The notes: generated by a model not told the origin, from the letters alone. A stretch of 64,000 bases of DNA from Parabacteroides sp. PF5-6 (GCF_029504695.1 NZ_JAQFIN010000004.1:1-64000); one strand, 5' to 3'. Shown: positions 35,729 to 45,985, numbered from the stretch's first letter. A program made the numbers and translations.

Positions 35729-35773
35729 GAGGAATGCAACGCTTGGGGTTGTTAAAAAAATCTAAAACAGCGA

Positions 35774-35817
35774 AAGGGCTTCTTCCCGGAGGAAGTGCCG
35801 GGATCTCCCTTTTTTAG
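35774..35817 (+). terminator. Terminator of the VapE gene
   Basis: A hairpin region with CTTCTTCCCGGAGGAAG and outer AAGGG/CCCTT pairing is followed by a run of six Ts. Confidence 0.65.
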
Positions 35818-35999
35818 CGGGATCTGGACTATATGCTTTGATAATCATGCCTTATCTGTATTTTTTTATGAAGAAAAAAAAGGGTTTCCCGGACGAACAT
35901 TTTCCTGAAAGTTTTGGTTTGGCTTATAGATAGAGCGATAAAATGATGAGTTGTACTGCGATCTCCGGCAGGGAAAAAGGTAAATGTAAGAATAACGGG

Positions 36000-36091
36000 G
36001 GTATTTGTTTCATAAATGCTGCATGTTATTTTTACCCATTGAAGTTGAAGGCTTTGCCGACGATGTAATTAACAAATTAGCCCTATGTTTG
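36000..36091 (+). promoter_or_regulatory. Fimbrial-type operator and promoter for locus C
   Basis: GGTATTTGTTTCATAAATG starts at 36000, TTTTACCC at 36030, CCGACG (the CCTATC position) at 36057 and TATGTTTG at 36084-36091, giving the same 27 and 27 bp spacing as the other loci. The leader is about 70 nt and holds a 20-codon frame at 36094-36156. Confidence 0.75.
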
Positions 36092-36166
36092 TCATGGAAA
36101 AAGAGATAATCAATGAAATATTAACCGGAGTTAAACAGCTCTCACAAAAAAAATAAAAGCAAAGAT

Positions 36167-37738
36167 ATGAAACTGAAAAGCGTATTAATTTTAACCGTAT
36201 TATTGGGGTTGATGTTTTCCTGTATAGCGGAAGACCCGATGGAGGATCCCAATCCTCCTGTGGGAGGGAAATCCCAAATTGACCTAACCCTTTCGATGGG
36301 GGATCTGATTACGAAAGCCGGTGTTCCGGCCGATAATTATACGTATGCTACTCCTGCAGAGATTACAGTAAACGATTGTGTGATTGCTATCTTTGATGCC
36401 GAGGGCAAGAAGGTGTTTTATAAAGAAGCCTCTTCCGGTGATCTGACGACAACCGATCACAATAGTGATGATAGTATGGCACCAGCCGGCAAAAAGGTAC
36501 TGACATATCATGTAGATGTGGAAGTCCCCTGGGGTAAGGATATGACTGTGGTCGTGATTGCTAATTCAGCGCAGGACTATAGTAGTTATACCGACCTTGC
36601 TGGTTTCAAGAAAGCGATTGAGACCACCACGGCATTTACTAATCCGACATTCGATCCGACTAAGCTCGTAAAAGTGGGTATCCTGGAAACGGATATTACG
36701 ACTGATATGACCGCGATTGAGGTGCCTATGGTGCAATTGGCTGCGCGGGTGGATCTGAATCTGGCGATTACGGCTACGGATGGGCTGGATGTAGAAGGTG
36801 GACAGACAGAGGTTTCTTATGAATTGGCTGGCTTTATAAACGAAATGTCGGAAGCGGCTAAAGCTGGTAATTTTATGAATAATAGCGGATTGACGTTCAA
36901 GGGGTATCCGATTGATGTCTTACAGAATGAGAATAAGCAATATCTGGCAAATAATGGTTATAAGGCACGTTATCAGAATCATAACCCTGTAAGCTATGAT
37001 GTAAACAAAGGTAATGTTAAACTTTCCTTTAGGGAAGATGCTGAAGATCAATGGCTTGTGCAAAAAATCAACAGCCGGACAATCCAATGGGGGTTAGACT
37101 TGAAATCGATCACCATTGATAATATTATGTTGAAATCGGATGTGCTCCTGGACAAATGGGGAACACTTCTTTTCTCCAATACCCAGCTGCCTATTGAAGA
37201 AAATATGGAAAGTTTAACCTGGACGAACCCGGCTGTAGGGCAAGAAGGACATATTGATACTTTTGCCGGAACTCATTTCATTCTGACATTTTATACGTAT
37301 GAAAAAGAGTTTGATAAAGAACCTTTGACGGTTAAAGTCAATGCCGATGTGATCAGAACTACTGTCTCTTCGGTTGAAAGATATCGCGGAATGTATGGTG
37401 CCTGGTATGATACGAAAAGTAAGAAATTGGTGAATGGATCTGGTGGAACAAATGTTGTGTTTGTTATTCTTGAGGGTAGCGAGTTTGGTTCCCTTGGCGC
37501 TGATCAGGAAATAATCGAAACCGAAGGGACGGCTTATTCGAAGCAATTCGCCTTTATTATCAATCCGCAGACCGGTCAACCCAATTATACCAGTAATACC
37601 GACGGTGTGATCCACGGTAATTTATACTCTGTCGCTGCAACGGTTAAGAGTGTGAATATCGATGTGGAGGTGGATCTGGAATATGCCGTAAATACATGGA
37701 AAGATGGTGGAACAGTAAATCTTCCTTCTTTCAATTAA
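36167..37738 (+). CDS. Fimbrillin-family lipoprotein, locus C subunit 1
   Basis: This 523-residue lipoprotein starts MKLKSVLI with lipobox MFSC. It has the blocks IDLTLSMGDLITKAG, DCVIAIFDAEGKK, MTVVVIANSAQDY, LVKVGILET, VPMVQLAARVDLNLAI and FYTYEKEFDKEP, and ends with HGNLYSVAATVKSVNIDVEVDLEYAVNTWKDGG. It resembles the N-terminal ~370 residues of the FISUMP proteins at 28149 and 41239, but lacks their Ig-like and FISUMP parts. It probably forms the subunit that presents the 37794 adhesin, 55 bp downstream. Confidence 0.85.
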   Translation: MKLKSVLILTVLLGLMFSCIAEDPMEDPNPPVGGKSQIDLTLSMGDLITKAGVPADNYTYATPAEITVNDCVIAIFDAEGKKVFYKEASSGDLTTTDHNSDDSMAPAGKKVLTYHVDVEVPWGKDMTVVVIANSAQDYSSYTDLAGFKKAIETTTAFTNPTFDPTKLVKVGILETDITTDMTAIEVPMVQLAARVDLNLAITATDGLDVEGGQTEVSYELAGFINEMSEAAKAGNFMNNSGLTFKGYPIDVLQNENKQYLANNGYKARYQNHNPVSYDVNKGNVKLSFREDAEDQWLVQKINSRTIQWGLDLKSITIDNIMLKSDVLLDKWGTLLFSNTQLPIEENMESLTWTNPAVGQEGHIDTFAGTHFILTFYTYEKEFDKEPLTVKVNADVIRTTVSSVERYRGMYGAWYDTKSKKLVNGSGGTNVVFVILEGSEFGSLGADQEIIETEGTAYSKQFAFIINPQTGQPNYTSNTDGVIHGNLYSVAATVKSVNIDVEVDLEYAVNTWKDGGTVNLPSFN

Positions 37739-37793
37739 TCGTTTATTAAACAGAAGAGATAGAGTCTGATTTTCAAATCATAAATTATAAGTT

Positions 37794-40790
37794 ATGAAAC
37801 AGTTAAGCAAAAATATATTACTCCTTTTGATTGGAGGCTTCATCTTCAGCGCATGTGCGGATGAAGTGGATAATGTGGGAGGAAACGACCAGCATGTTGT
37901 AGACGGTATTCCGGTAGAGGCATCTCTTTACTATAAGAGTGATAAGTCTACTGTCATCACACGGGCAAACAGTGAAACGGGGAGTGCGGTGAAAGATCTC
38001 TATGTTGTTTTATTTAATACCGATCAAGCCGGTTCGTATGCGGGGAGTCAATATTTTACAGGTGAGGAAGAGTTGCTCCCTTCGTTAGCCGATAATGACG
38101 GGCGTGTAAAGATGAAAACGACTTCCGGGAAGAAAAAAGTGTATGCAGTAGCCAATGTGCGGTCTGCCAATTTTTCATCCTCAGAGGAGACTGAGGATTT
38201 GTATTCGCGGATAAAAGCATTCTGTGATGAAACGGATGCCAGCAAAAAGACATTGGCCAAATGGTTGGAAATATCAGCGATGATGACCGATGAATTTACC
38301 TATTGGCCCGATGATTTATTCCTGATGAGTGGGAAGTATGCAGCAGAGCCCTCTCTCGGACTTAATGCCGGTGAGTGTATATTCAATATAGATGGAACGG
38401 TTAGTGATGGCGTGATTGAACTGGACAGAGCGGTTGCTTCCATCACGTTCAATATCAGTGGGGAAGGATTTACCCCTGAATCATGGCAAGTGATGCAACT
38501 CCCTCGTGGGGTACAGCTTTTTAGTGATAACGGGACTACAGGTGTGCCTGAGGATAATACTTTTGATTATCCGAATGCAAATACCTCATTTAAACAGAAT
38601 TCTTTCACTTTTTATATGTTGGAGAATCAAAATGATCCGGTTACAGATTACCCTGCCGATGCACAGGAACAAGCCAAATGGCGGGAGAAAAAAGAGGTGG
38701 CTCCTGCAACAAGTACCTATCTCAAATTAAAAGGATCCTATTCAGGAAAAGCGACTTATCCGTTTGATGGAAAGGAGGAGCAGAAAGATGCCAGTGCTTC
38801 GGTTACTTATTATATCCATTTAGGGTATGTCCCGGATGCAGGTAGCTTTAGCATCAAACGCAACCATAAGTATATCTATAATGTAGTCGTTAACGGAGTT
38901 GAAGATATCATTGTAGAAGCGACGACCGATGAGGATAATCCGCGTTCGGATGGGGAAGTTGTCTTTGCGGAAAAGGATTATATCGAATTGGATGCGCATT
39001 ATGGCCGTGTTTTTCTGACTTTCCAGAGTGGAGAGGAACTGGGAGCTTATGAATTTGTGTCTAAGGTAAAGACCGTATCGACAAACTGGATTGAAAAGTC
39101 GGTTAATATCGCCAATCCGATCGATATCAATTGGGTTTATTTTGTCGATGAAGCGGATGTGCTTGCGTTGGAGGGTAATAAGAAAAACCCGAATTTCAAG
39201 AACCTGGAAGCAGAGGATAATCCCCAGATCATGACGATTAATGAGTTGGCCAATGAGTTCAAGAAAGATAAAGGAGAGGGTGTAGAAGGCAGGTATTATA
39301 AACAAGGAGCCCGAGTGTATGCTTATATAAGTGAAAACTATTATGATGATTATTCTTTGTCTTCTTTTGTCAGTTATAGTCCGTCGGGGGCAATGGATAA
39401 AGCCCGTACCATGTCGATCGCTATCCGGCAGGCAACGGAGGATGGAAAAACCTCTGTTGTTTCAACGGCACGTTATGTGCTCAGACAGAAACCGATTGTT
39501 ACTTTTTATAATGTGCCGTCCGTTACTAATCCCTGGGGGGTAGAGTGGGTGAATGAAAATTTACCGTCGGATTATAATAGTTTGGGAGACAATGTAGGTG
39601 AAGGAGGAAAAGCCAGTGCCGGTTTAGAATATGGTTTGAAGAAAGATCTTCGGGAAAGTAGTGAAATGAAGTATGGCTTGACGGCGATGAAACATGAACT
39701 GACCCAATCCGGCCTAATGGCTGATGAGGCTGCCTGGTTTAATAAAGATATTATCGGAACAAAAGTGGAAAAAACAGGAGGATATAAAGATTGGGACTTG
39801 TATTATGCCAAAGCTTATGCTGCCTGTATGAGCCGTAACCGGGATGAAGATGGTGATGGAGAAATTGATAACGATGAGATCAAATGGTATTTACCGGCGA
39901 TCGACCAATACCAACATCTATGGATTGGGATGAATGCCTTGCCGAATGCCGCAAAATTGTATCCCCAGGAATTTCAACAAAGGATATGGGACTTTTATCA
40001 TTATGCCAGCTCGGGCGGACATGTCTATTGGGCGGAAGAAGGTAATGCGGTTAGCTTTAATCTTGGTGAATATAGTGGCCCTACGTTAGGTTATGGTAAG
40101 TTTCATGTGCGTTGTGCTCGAAATCTGAAATCTGATACCTACGATGATATTGCAAAAAAAGATTTGACAAAAATATCTTTGGGCAAATATAATGGTTCGG
40201 GACATGACTTGGGTTCTTATGTCACCCTAAATGTTGGAGAAACATTGACCAATGAGTCTCTCCGCAGTGGTTATATGATAAATGGCATGCATGGCATGCA
40301 CAATGAATATGATGAAGCCAATAGGATCTATAGCGGAGTGATTGATGTGGCGACTTTAACGATAACTCCGAGGGTTAACATCGTTAATGGTAATTTCCCA
40401 AGTACCCATTTCTGGACAGATGGTGACGGTTATGGTGGCGGATTGAATTGGGCAGATATGGCTACTATCTTTAGACCTGTCTCTCACGAAGGAAAAGGAC
40501 GGAATCCGTGTGAAGAGTATTATGGTAGTGGTACCGGCTGGCGTCCGGCCAATCAAAATGAGATCATTCTGATTACCTCTATATTGGGCGCGGATGATGA
40601 TAGCAATACCGGGTTTAAGAAAGCAATTCAAGCACAGACCTATTATTCTTTCTGGGATATCGAAAATGACAAGGCAGCGGTTAAGAATCCACATAGTGGA
40701 GAACGTCGAGGATTTGGATATGGCGGTGAGTATATGACATTATCACCCGGCAAGTGGCATCTGCGCTGCGTGAGAGATGCAAGGAAATAA
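37794..40790 (+). CDS. ~1000-residue fimbrial adhesin with FISUMP-like domains and an EF-hand-type loop, locus C
   Basis: The 998-residue lipoprotein (lipobox FSAC) begins with a fimbrillin/DUF4906-type region (EASLYYKSDKSTVITRAN, LYVVLFNTDQ, KKVYAVANVRS). Later come two segments with FISUMP-like ends: WYLPAIDQYQHLW to FHVRCARN (about 696-775) and GWRPANQNEI to WHLRCVRDARK (about 920-998). At about residues 684-695 the loop DEDGDGEIDNDE fits a 12-residue EF-hand calcium site. The 48144 protein has the same layout. It is likely a tip adhesin; the calcium dependence is inferred from the loop alone. A terminator follows at 40812. Confidence 0.85.
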   Translation: MKQLSKNILLLLIGGFIFSACADEVDNVGGNDQHVVDGIPVEASLYYKSDKSTVITRANSETGSAVKDLYVVLFNTDQAGSYAGSQYFTGEEELLPSLADNDGRVKMKTTSGKKKVYAVANVRSANFSSSEETEDLYSRIKAFCDETDASKKTLAKWLEISAMMTDEFTYWPDDLFLMSGKYAAEPSLGLNAGECIFNIDGTVSDGVIELDRAVASITFNISGEGFTPESWQVMQLPRGVQLFSDNGTTGVPEDNTFDYPNANTSFKQNSFTFYMLENQNDPVTDYPADAQEQAKWREKKEVAPATSTYLKLKGSYSGKATYPFDGKEEQKDASASVTYYIHLGYVPDAGSFSIKRNHKYIYNVVVNGVEDIIVEATTDEDNPRSDGEVVFAEKDYIELDAHYGRVFLTFQSGEELGAYEFVSKVKTVSTNWIEKSVNIANPIDINWVYFVDEADVLALEGNKKNPNFKNLEAEDNPQIMTINELANEFKKDKGEGVEGRYYKQGARVYAYISENYYDDYSLSSFVSYSPSGAMDKARTMSIAIRQATEDGKTSVVSTARYVLRQKPIVTFYNVPSVTNPWGVEWVNENLPSDYNSLGDNVGEGGKASAGLEYGLKKDLRESSEMKYGLTAMKHELTQSGLMADEAAWFNKDIIGTKVEKTGGYKDWDLYYAKAYAACMSRNRDEDGDGEIDNDEIKWYLPAIDQYQHLWIGMNALPNAAKLYPQEFQQRIWDFYHYASSGGHVYWAEEGNAVSFNLGEYSGPTLGYGKFHVRCARNLKSDTYDDIAKKDLTKISLGKYNGSGHDLGSYVTLNVGETLTNESLRSGYMINGMHGMHNEYDEANRIYSGVIDVATLTITPRVNIVNGNFPSTHFWTDGDGYGGGLNWADMATIFRPVSHEGKGRNPCEEYYGSGTGWRPANQNEIILITSILGADDDSNTGFKKAIQAQTYYSFWDIENDKAAVKNPHSGERRGFGYGGEYMTLSPGKWHLRCVRDARK

Positions 40791-40811
40791 AATAGTAATA
40801 TCAAACAAAAG

Positions 40812-40840
40812 AGGCCGATCCCGATGGGGTCGGCCTTTTC
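40812..40840 (+). terminator. Terminator of locus C
   Basis: AGGCCGATCCC and GGGTCGGCCT pair around GATG, followed by TTTTC. Confidence 0.9.
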
Positions 40841-40946
40841 TTTTATGGCCCTGTGCCGGCGGTTGGAATCCGTATTTGCCGTGTGAGCGGCGGCGGGATG
40901 AAGTGGGGCGATAGGGTATGGTTTGTTAAGTATCGCCGCTTTGCAA

Positions 40947-41009
40947 CGCATACCCCTTGAAATTGAAACTTTCACCTATCTATTCGAATGGGGAATCCAT
41001 CTATGTTTG
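40947..41009 (+). promoter_or_regulatory. Fimbrial-type operator and promoter for locus D
   Basis: A TACCCC box (aligned start 40948), TTTCACC at 40970 with CCTATC at 40975, and TATGTTTG at 41002-41009 give the 22 and 27 bp spacings of the family. The leader is unusually long, about 220 nt. Confidence 0.78.
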
Positions 41010-41238
41010 TAGCGAAATAATTAGACAAAAAGAAAAGGATAGAACTTAACAAGTGGTGTGAACCGTGCGCCAAGAAATACGATTTCTTCCTAAATGTTAA
41101 ATTCAACTTTTCACTAATTTATAAATGAACATTTTGGCTTTGTATCGGTTTAGTCATTGTGCACGGTAAGATGTGCGCTGTTAACCGTACAACAGTTAAA
41201 AATCATAGTTGTAGGAATAATAGAAAAGTCAATTGTGT
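41010..41238 (+). other. Long untranslated leader of locus D
   Basis: About 220 nt lie between the promoter and the ATG. It includes GTGCACGGTAAGATGTGCGC and AACCGTGCGCC segments that could pair in part. No recognised riboswitch. Confidence 0.35.
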
Positions 41239-43443
41239 ATGAAACTAAAAAACGCATTTCTGGCATTAACCGTTATAGGATTACTCTTCTCCTGTACGAA
41301 TGAAGTGGTTCTGGAAGGACCTGACGGATCAAAAGCTATCGATGGTTGTGTGGCTACCACGGCTGAGCTTACCCTGAATATGGGTAAGGTGGTGACTAAA
41401 GCCGAAGACGGATATATCGCCGCTACGGCGGAAGAGTTGTCTGTCTCTAAAGGATATGTGGCTGTCTTTGCCCTTGAAATAGAAGACGGTGAGACGGTGG
41501 TCAAAGAGATGCTGGGTGAACCGCAATACTTTGAAACAAAAGCTGCAGATCTGACAACCACCGATAAAAATGAGCTGAAGATCGCTTATACAGTCCCCGG
41601 CATTCCGGTGACTACCGGAATACGTTGCCGTATCCTGGTGATTGCGAATACAACGTTAGATCTGAGTGAGTTAAAGACTTATAACGATTTTTTCAGCAAG
41701 GTGGAAGCTTATGAAGCAGCTACAGATTTTGCTGATGATAATCTGGTGAAAGTAGGGTATAGCGATGCGACTCTCACGCTGAAGAACCGGTCAGTAGAGG
41801 TCGCCATGACCCAATTGGCGGCTAAAGTGAATATCAAGATCCAGATGGGAAAGGATTGGCCGGCGGCTGAGACTGACGGATCAAACTATACCTGGACCTT
41901 TGAACCGACTTCCGGATTTACCGTTAGCAATATCAATACAGAGACCGACCTGATGCTGGTTGATGAAAAGGTCAATAGCCAGCTGGTAGAGCGCTCACTG
42001 CCCGAGTCTTCTAAAGGTGAAGATGAAGAATGGAGCAATTCCTTTACTTTCTATACCTATGAAAAAGTGGGCCAGACGGGGGCGAAAGACCTGGAAGTCC
42101 GTGTGAAGGGGAAAATTCATCAATATAAAGGCGGTGTACTTATCTACTCGCAAGAGGTAAAAGAATACGGTTTGACTTTGAATGCGAACACGGTATCCAA
42201 CTGGGATGGATTCCGCCATGGTAATTATTATGATGTAGTGGCAAAGGTATCCCCCAGCACGATGCAGATCGAGTATGAACTGACGGTTTTAGATTGGGGA
42301 ACCGGAGGAGATATAAAGATCGAACCTTATTATTTATATGTTGATAAATTGAGCCTGTTGATGGCATGCACGGAAGATCATTCCGTGGGTTATACCACAT
42401 TCCCTTCGCTGACGGGTGCGTTCGAGATTTTATCTATTTCGGAATTAGTGCCCAACCCTGCTACCGGAGAAGTGAGCGAGGAACCGATCAGCGAAGAAAG
42501 TCTGGCAGACTTAAAGGATAAAATCCTGATCAGTGCAACCGATGACAATGGTTCGGGAACGATTGATATTTTTTCTCCACTGCCGACAAACTATGTGGGA
42601 CGCAAATTTGTGTTTGTGGTGGAAAATGAAAAAGGATTAACTCAGCAGGTTGAGGTGTACCAGTATCCCGCATTTTATATTTCTTCTTATACTACAGGAT
42701 CGAATGTAGCCGGAACGGATGGACAGACCAATCATTCGATGTATATCTTTAACTCGCTGGTTTCTACGTTTGAAAGCCTTCCGGAAGACTATACCGGGCT
42801 GAAGTTTAATGATTATTATACCACGAATGGTGGGGGGAATAAAAATATTGATAAAGAGAATTATACCGAAAATAATATAAATCGACCCGCTTATAAGAAT
42901 GGGCATACGACTGCGGAAGATTTTCAACGGATTGCCAATATGAAGCTGAATTATCTGCGTACAGAAGCCGTATCCGGTTATCCCCAGGTAATGGCTGGCG
43001 ATAAGACCGTTAACTCGGAAGAGAACAATCGGCGGGTATCTCCTAAATTTATGCTTGCCTCGCAGGCGGGTATTACCGGTCGGGCGAGCTATTCCGCTCA
43101 ACAAGACCGTTGTGCGAATTATTCAGAGAAAGATGAACAGGGCAATAATTATACCGACTGGCGGATGCCGACTCTGGCCGAATTGCATTTGATTGATGTC
43201 TTGCAGAATATTGATGGGGCCAGAGTTACCGGAATCCTTGAAGGACCTTATTATTATAGTGCTTATTGCGCCTGGGGCGAAGCCTGGAAATATGCCAACG
43301 AGGGAAATAAACGGGATACGGATAACGGTTTCACAACAAGTGAAGGGATCGGTGGAGCGATGGCATTTATGGATAACCGTGTGCGTGACTTTACACGTGA
43401 TGAAATGCGGGCACCGGTACGTTGTGTCCGGGATATGAAATAA
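41239..43443 (+). CDS. Fimbrial tip-type lipoprotein with C-terminal FISUMP-like domain, locus D
   Basis: This 734-residue lipoprotein starts MKLKNAFL with lipobox LFSC. It has the same three-part layout as the 28149 protein: fimbrillin-like N-terminal half (AELTLNMGKVVTKAE, RILVIANTTLDL, VAMTQLAAKVNIKIQM, FYTYEKVGQTGA), an Ig-like middle (GTIDIFSPLPTNYVGRKFVFV), and a FISUMP-like end (DWRMPTLAELHLIDVLQN, YYYSAYCAWG, RAPVRCVRDMK). Locus D has no separate stalk gene, so this protein is first. I used the ATG at 41239 because an upstream TTG adds only two residues. Confidence 0.85.
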   Translation: MKLKNAFLALTVIGLLFSCTNEVVLEGPDGSKAIDGCVATTAELTLNMGKVVTKAEDGYIAATAEELSVSKGYVAVFALEIEDGETVVKEMLGEPQYFETKAADLTTTDKNELKIAYTVPGIPVTTGIRCRILVIANTTLDLSELKTYNDFFSKVEAYEAATDFADDNLVKVGYSDATLTLKNRSVEVAMTQLAAKVNIKIQMGKDWPAAETDGSNYTWTFEPTSGFTVSNINTETDLMLVDEKVNSQLVERSLPESSKGEDEEWSNSFTFYTYEKVGQTGAKDLEVRVKGKIHQYKGGVLIYSQEVKEYGLTLNANTVSNWDGFRHGNYYDVVAKVSPSTMQIEYELTVLDWGTGGDIKIEPYYLYVDKLSLLMACTEDHSVGYTTFPSLTGAFEILSISELVPNPATGEVSEEPISEESLADLKDKILISATDDNGSGTIDIFSPLPTNYVGRKFVFVVENEKGLTQQVEVYQYPAFYISSYTTGSNVAGTDGQTNHSMYIFNSLVSTFESLPEDYTGLKFNDYYTTNGGGNKNIDKENYTENNINRPAYKNGHTTAEDFQRIANMKLNYLRTEAVSGYPQVMAGDKTVNSEENNRRVSPKFMLASQAGITGRASYSAQQDRCANYSEKDEQGNNYTDWRMPTLAELHLIDVLQNIDGARVTGILEGPYYYSAYCAWGEAWKYANEGNKRDTDNGFTTSEGIGGAMAFMDNRVRDFTRDEMRAPVRCVRDMK

Positions 43444-43486
43444 GCCAAAGAAGAAGTAGAATAGTTTAATTATAAATTGACGAGAG

Positions 43487-45697
43487 ATGAAAAAAATAAT
43501 ATATCTGCTTTCCGTATTATTCTTAACGTTTACCGCTTGCCAGGAAGAGACTTTGTTGGAAGTCCCGGGTGGGGAGGATACAGGAACGCTCAAAGAAGAA
43601 AGTTTGACCGTGAATTTCGGGTTGGATATTCCGACATTCTCAGTAGCAACAAAAGCGGGTGATGTAAATGTTTTTGGTGATGCAGGTGTTCCTGTTAATT
43701 CACTGGATGTTTTCACTTTTGATGCTGAGGGGAAGTTCCTGGGCAATGTAAGGCTTCTTGGAGAAGGTAAATCAGCAAGTAAATATGACACTTTTGTGGA
43801 AAATGATAAAAGCGGAACTGTAGTGATCTCCACAAAGACGGCGATTATACATTTCCTGATCAATTATGAAGGCAGTCTCACCGGGTTCTCCGGGACGGAA
43901 ACAACGATTATCCCTTCGTTGGAAACGACACAGTTTGGTTATTGGGGACGTGTGGAAGTCTCATTAAGCGATTTGAAAAATACGGTTCGGGCAACCTTGA
44001 TCCGTAATTTTGCCTGGCTTACTTTCAAAGATGAAGCTACTGATTTTGGTATAGTCAATGCTCCTCAGAAAGCTACTTTGGCGACTTTCGGGGAAACTGA
44101 TGAAGAAAAAAAGGACTTTACTCCGGTCAAAGGGGTTGTTACATTACCGGCCACACAGAGCTATTCCAATAAAGCCGCGCTTCAACAATCGTATTACATA
44201 TTGGAAACACCTAACGCAATCAATACAGATGCAGGAACCCCTCTCTATGTTATTGTAAATCAGGGAAACAAATATTATAAAATACAATTGGTGAAATCAG
44301 CTTTTGAAGCCTGGGAGCTGGAGCGTAACTATAAGTACACCATCGATTTTGAGAATTTTGAGCTGGCAACCGGCGGATATGATTCTTTTGAAGGTGCGGC
44401 TGGTGGAGATATTGCAAACAATGTATTTGCTGAAATTATTAAAACCGCACCGGGCATTATGGATGCCGCGGAGAATCGTCTGGAAGTTGAAAAAATGGCT
44501 TTCCAGTACACTCGGGGAACTGAATTCCAAGTTGGCGCGAATTATTATGTAATGAATGAAGAACATAAATCGATAAAAGATAATTCGTATATCCAGGTCC
44601 GGATAAGAAAAGGAGCAGACGACGGTGTGGTTGAACTGCTTGGATATGACGCAGAAAACGGAAAAATCCTCGGGAAAGCACTAAAGGATGGGGTTACCTA
44701 TATTCAGGTGTATGAGACACTGAAGAATGTTTTGTTGCGTGATATTGAAATCACGGTTTCCGATGGTTTTGTGTTTATAGACCCCTCACTTGTCAATGAA
44801 GGAGAAAATAAAGTTAAGCTTACGTTTACCATACCGGATATCGATCCTGCTTTTTTCCCGTTGAGAGTAAAGATACGGACAAAGAACCTGTCACCTTTGA
44901 ACGCGAAGTTATATATGGAATATGATGAAGATGGGGAAGTGATTTATGTGTATGAAGCTACCGCTCCGGGAACATACGAAGTGCCTTTCTTTGGTTTGTC
45001 GGAAGCCGAAACAGTGCTCTTGATGCATGAAAATTTCCAGGAAGTGGAACTGGATTATATCCCTGAGATAATCAATGGAATCTTTTTGGATATACGGGAT
45101 TTTAACTATTTCAGATTTACAAATAACGCCGGGGAGTTTCTTGGAGCGAGTACTGGAAATTTCGCGGAGGAAAATACCTTTAAGATCACGTATAATGACG
45201 GAAATGATGTAGCATATATTTCGTTCAATAATTACTTATCGGTCAATCCGCTAATTCTGCCGGATGATTATGCGGGCGATGTAAGGGTTTCAATTACTGC
45301 CTCTTCAAATCGTACCTATGAGGGAGTCTTTACTGTGGCTCAGTTGCAGGAGAAGGGCGTTAGTAAAATATTGTCTGAAGTCGTTAATCCGGAACTAAGC
45401 GAAACAATGATAGATATAACGCCTAAGGGAACTTTCAAATTATCGACAGGAAAGGTTGTTGTTCCTACGGGTGGAAAATTGTATGTAGCCTATAAAGGAC
45501 TCTCTTATGAAGAGTATAAGGATCTTAGTTTCACAATAGAACAAGGTCAGCCGGTAGAAGGGGAAACTTTCAGCATGCCGGAAAATGTAGAAGAGTTCTA
45601 TATCTGGTATAAATCAGGTAGCACCGTTCGGAGTATCAAATATACGACAGAGGAATTTGCCGAGATAGAAGAAGATACGGATAAGGTGTTGTTGTAA
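43487..45697 (+). CDS. DUF4906-like fimbrial lipoprotein, locus D
   Basis: The 736-residue lipoprotein has lipobox FTAC and is the counterpart of the 30291 protein: SLTVNFGLDIPTFSVATKAG, VFTFDAEGKFLGNV, AIIHFLINYEG, LIRNFAWLTF, and LERNYKYTIDFENFE are shared blocks. The remainder is beta-rich with no obvious catalytic motif. It lies 43 bp after the FISUMP gene and ends the unit; a terminator follows at 45791. Pairing of these two gene types in loci B and D suggests that they act together. Confidence 0.8.
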   Translation: MKKIIYLLSVLFLTFTACQEETLLEVPGGEDTGTLKEESLTVNFGLDIPTFSVATKAGDVNVFGDAGVPVNSLDVFTFDAEGKFLGNVRLLGEGKSASKYDTFVENDKSGTVVISTKTAIIHFLINYEGSLTGFSGTETTIIPSLETTQFGYWGRVEVSLSDLKNTVRATLIRNFAWLTFKDEATDFGIVNAPQKATLATFGETDEEKKDFTPVKGVVTLPATQSYSNKAALQQSYYILETPNAINTDAGTPLYVIVNQGNKYYKIQLVKSAFEAWELERNYKYTIDFENFELATGGYDSFEGAAGGDIANNVFAEIIKTAPGIMDAAENRLEVEKMAFQYTRGTEFQVGANYYVMNEEHKSIKDNSYIQVRIRKGADDGVVELLGYDAENGKILGKALKDGVTYIQVYETLKNVLLRDIEITVSDGFVFIDPSLVNEGENKVKLTFTIPDIDPAFFPLRVKIRTKNLSPLNAKLYMEYDEDGEVIYVYEATAPGTYEVPFFGLSEAETVLLMHENFQEVELDYIPEIINGIFLDIRDFNYFRFTNNAGEFLGASTGNFAEENTFKITYNDGNDVAYISFNNYLSVNPLILPDDYAGDVRVSITASSNRTYEGVFTVAQLQEKGVSKILSEVVNPELSETMIDITPKGTFKLSTGKVVVPTGGKLYVAYKGLSYEEYKDLSFTIEQGQPVEGETFSMPENVEEFYIWYKSGSTVRSIKYTTEEFAEIEEDTDKVLL

Positions 45698-45790
45698 TAA
45701 GCGAAACATTTTCCTGTGTATCGGAGGATGTCAAAATCCGCTGCGTACGAGATAAATAACCTGAGTGAACGAACTATATTTTTATGATTT

Positions 45791-45823
45791 AAGCCCGGAG
45801 TCTTTTGGCTCCGGGCTTTTTGG
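45791..45823 (+). terminator. Terminator of locus D
   Basis: AAGCCCGGAG and CTCCGGGCTT form a perfect stem around TCTTTTGG, followed by TTTGG. Confidence 0.92.
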
Positions 45824-45965
45824 TTCTTGCCGGTTCATAGATTATCATTTAATCCGTATAATCCAGGTTCAGACAATCTTTAAGTTTCAACCCCAGCATT
45901 ACTGCTCTTACTTTGTGTTCTTCGCGCACTTGGTGGTTAGGACAAGACATTGTGGGACTATTCAT

Positions 45966-45985
45966 TTGTTGATAATTATCAACAA
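45966..45985. repeat. Single copy of the array 1 palindrome
   Basis: TTGTTGATAATTATCAACAA is identical to the last unit of array 1 at 14100-14119 and is followed by AATATCTACTCC, similar to the sequence that follows array 1. Confidence 0.9.
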
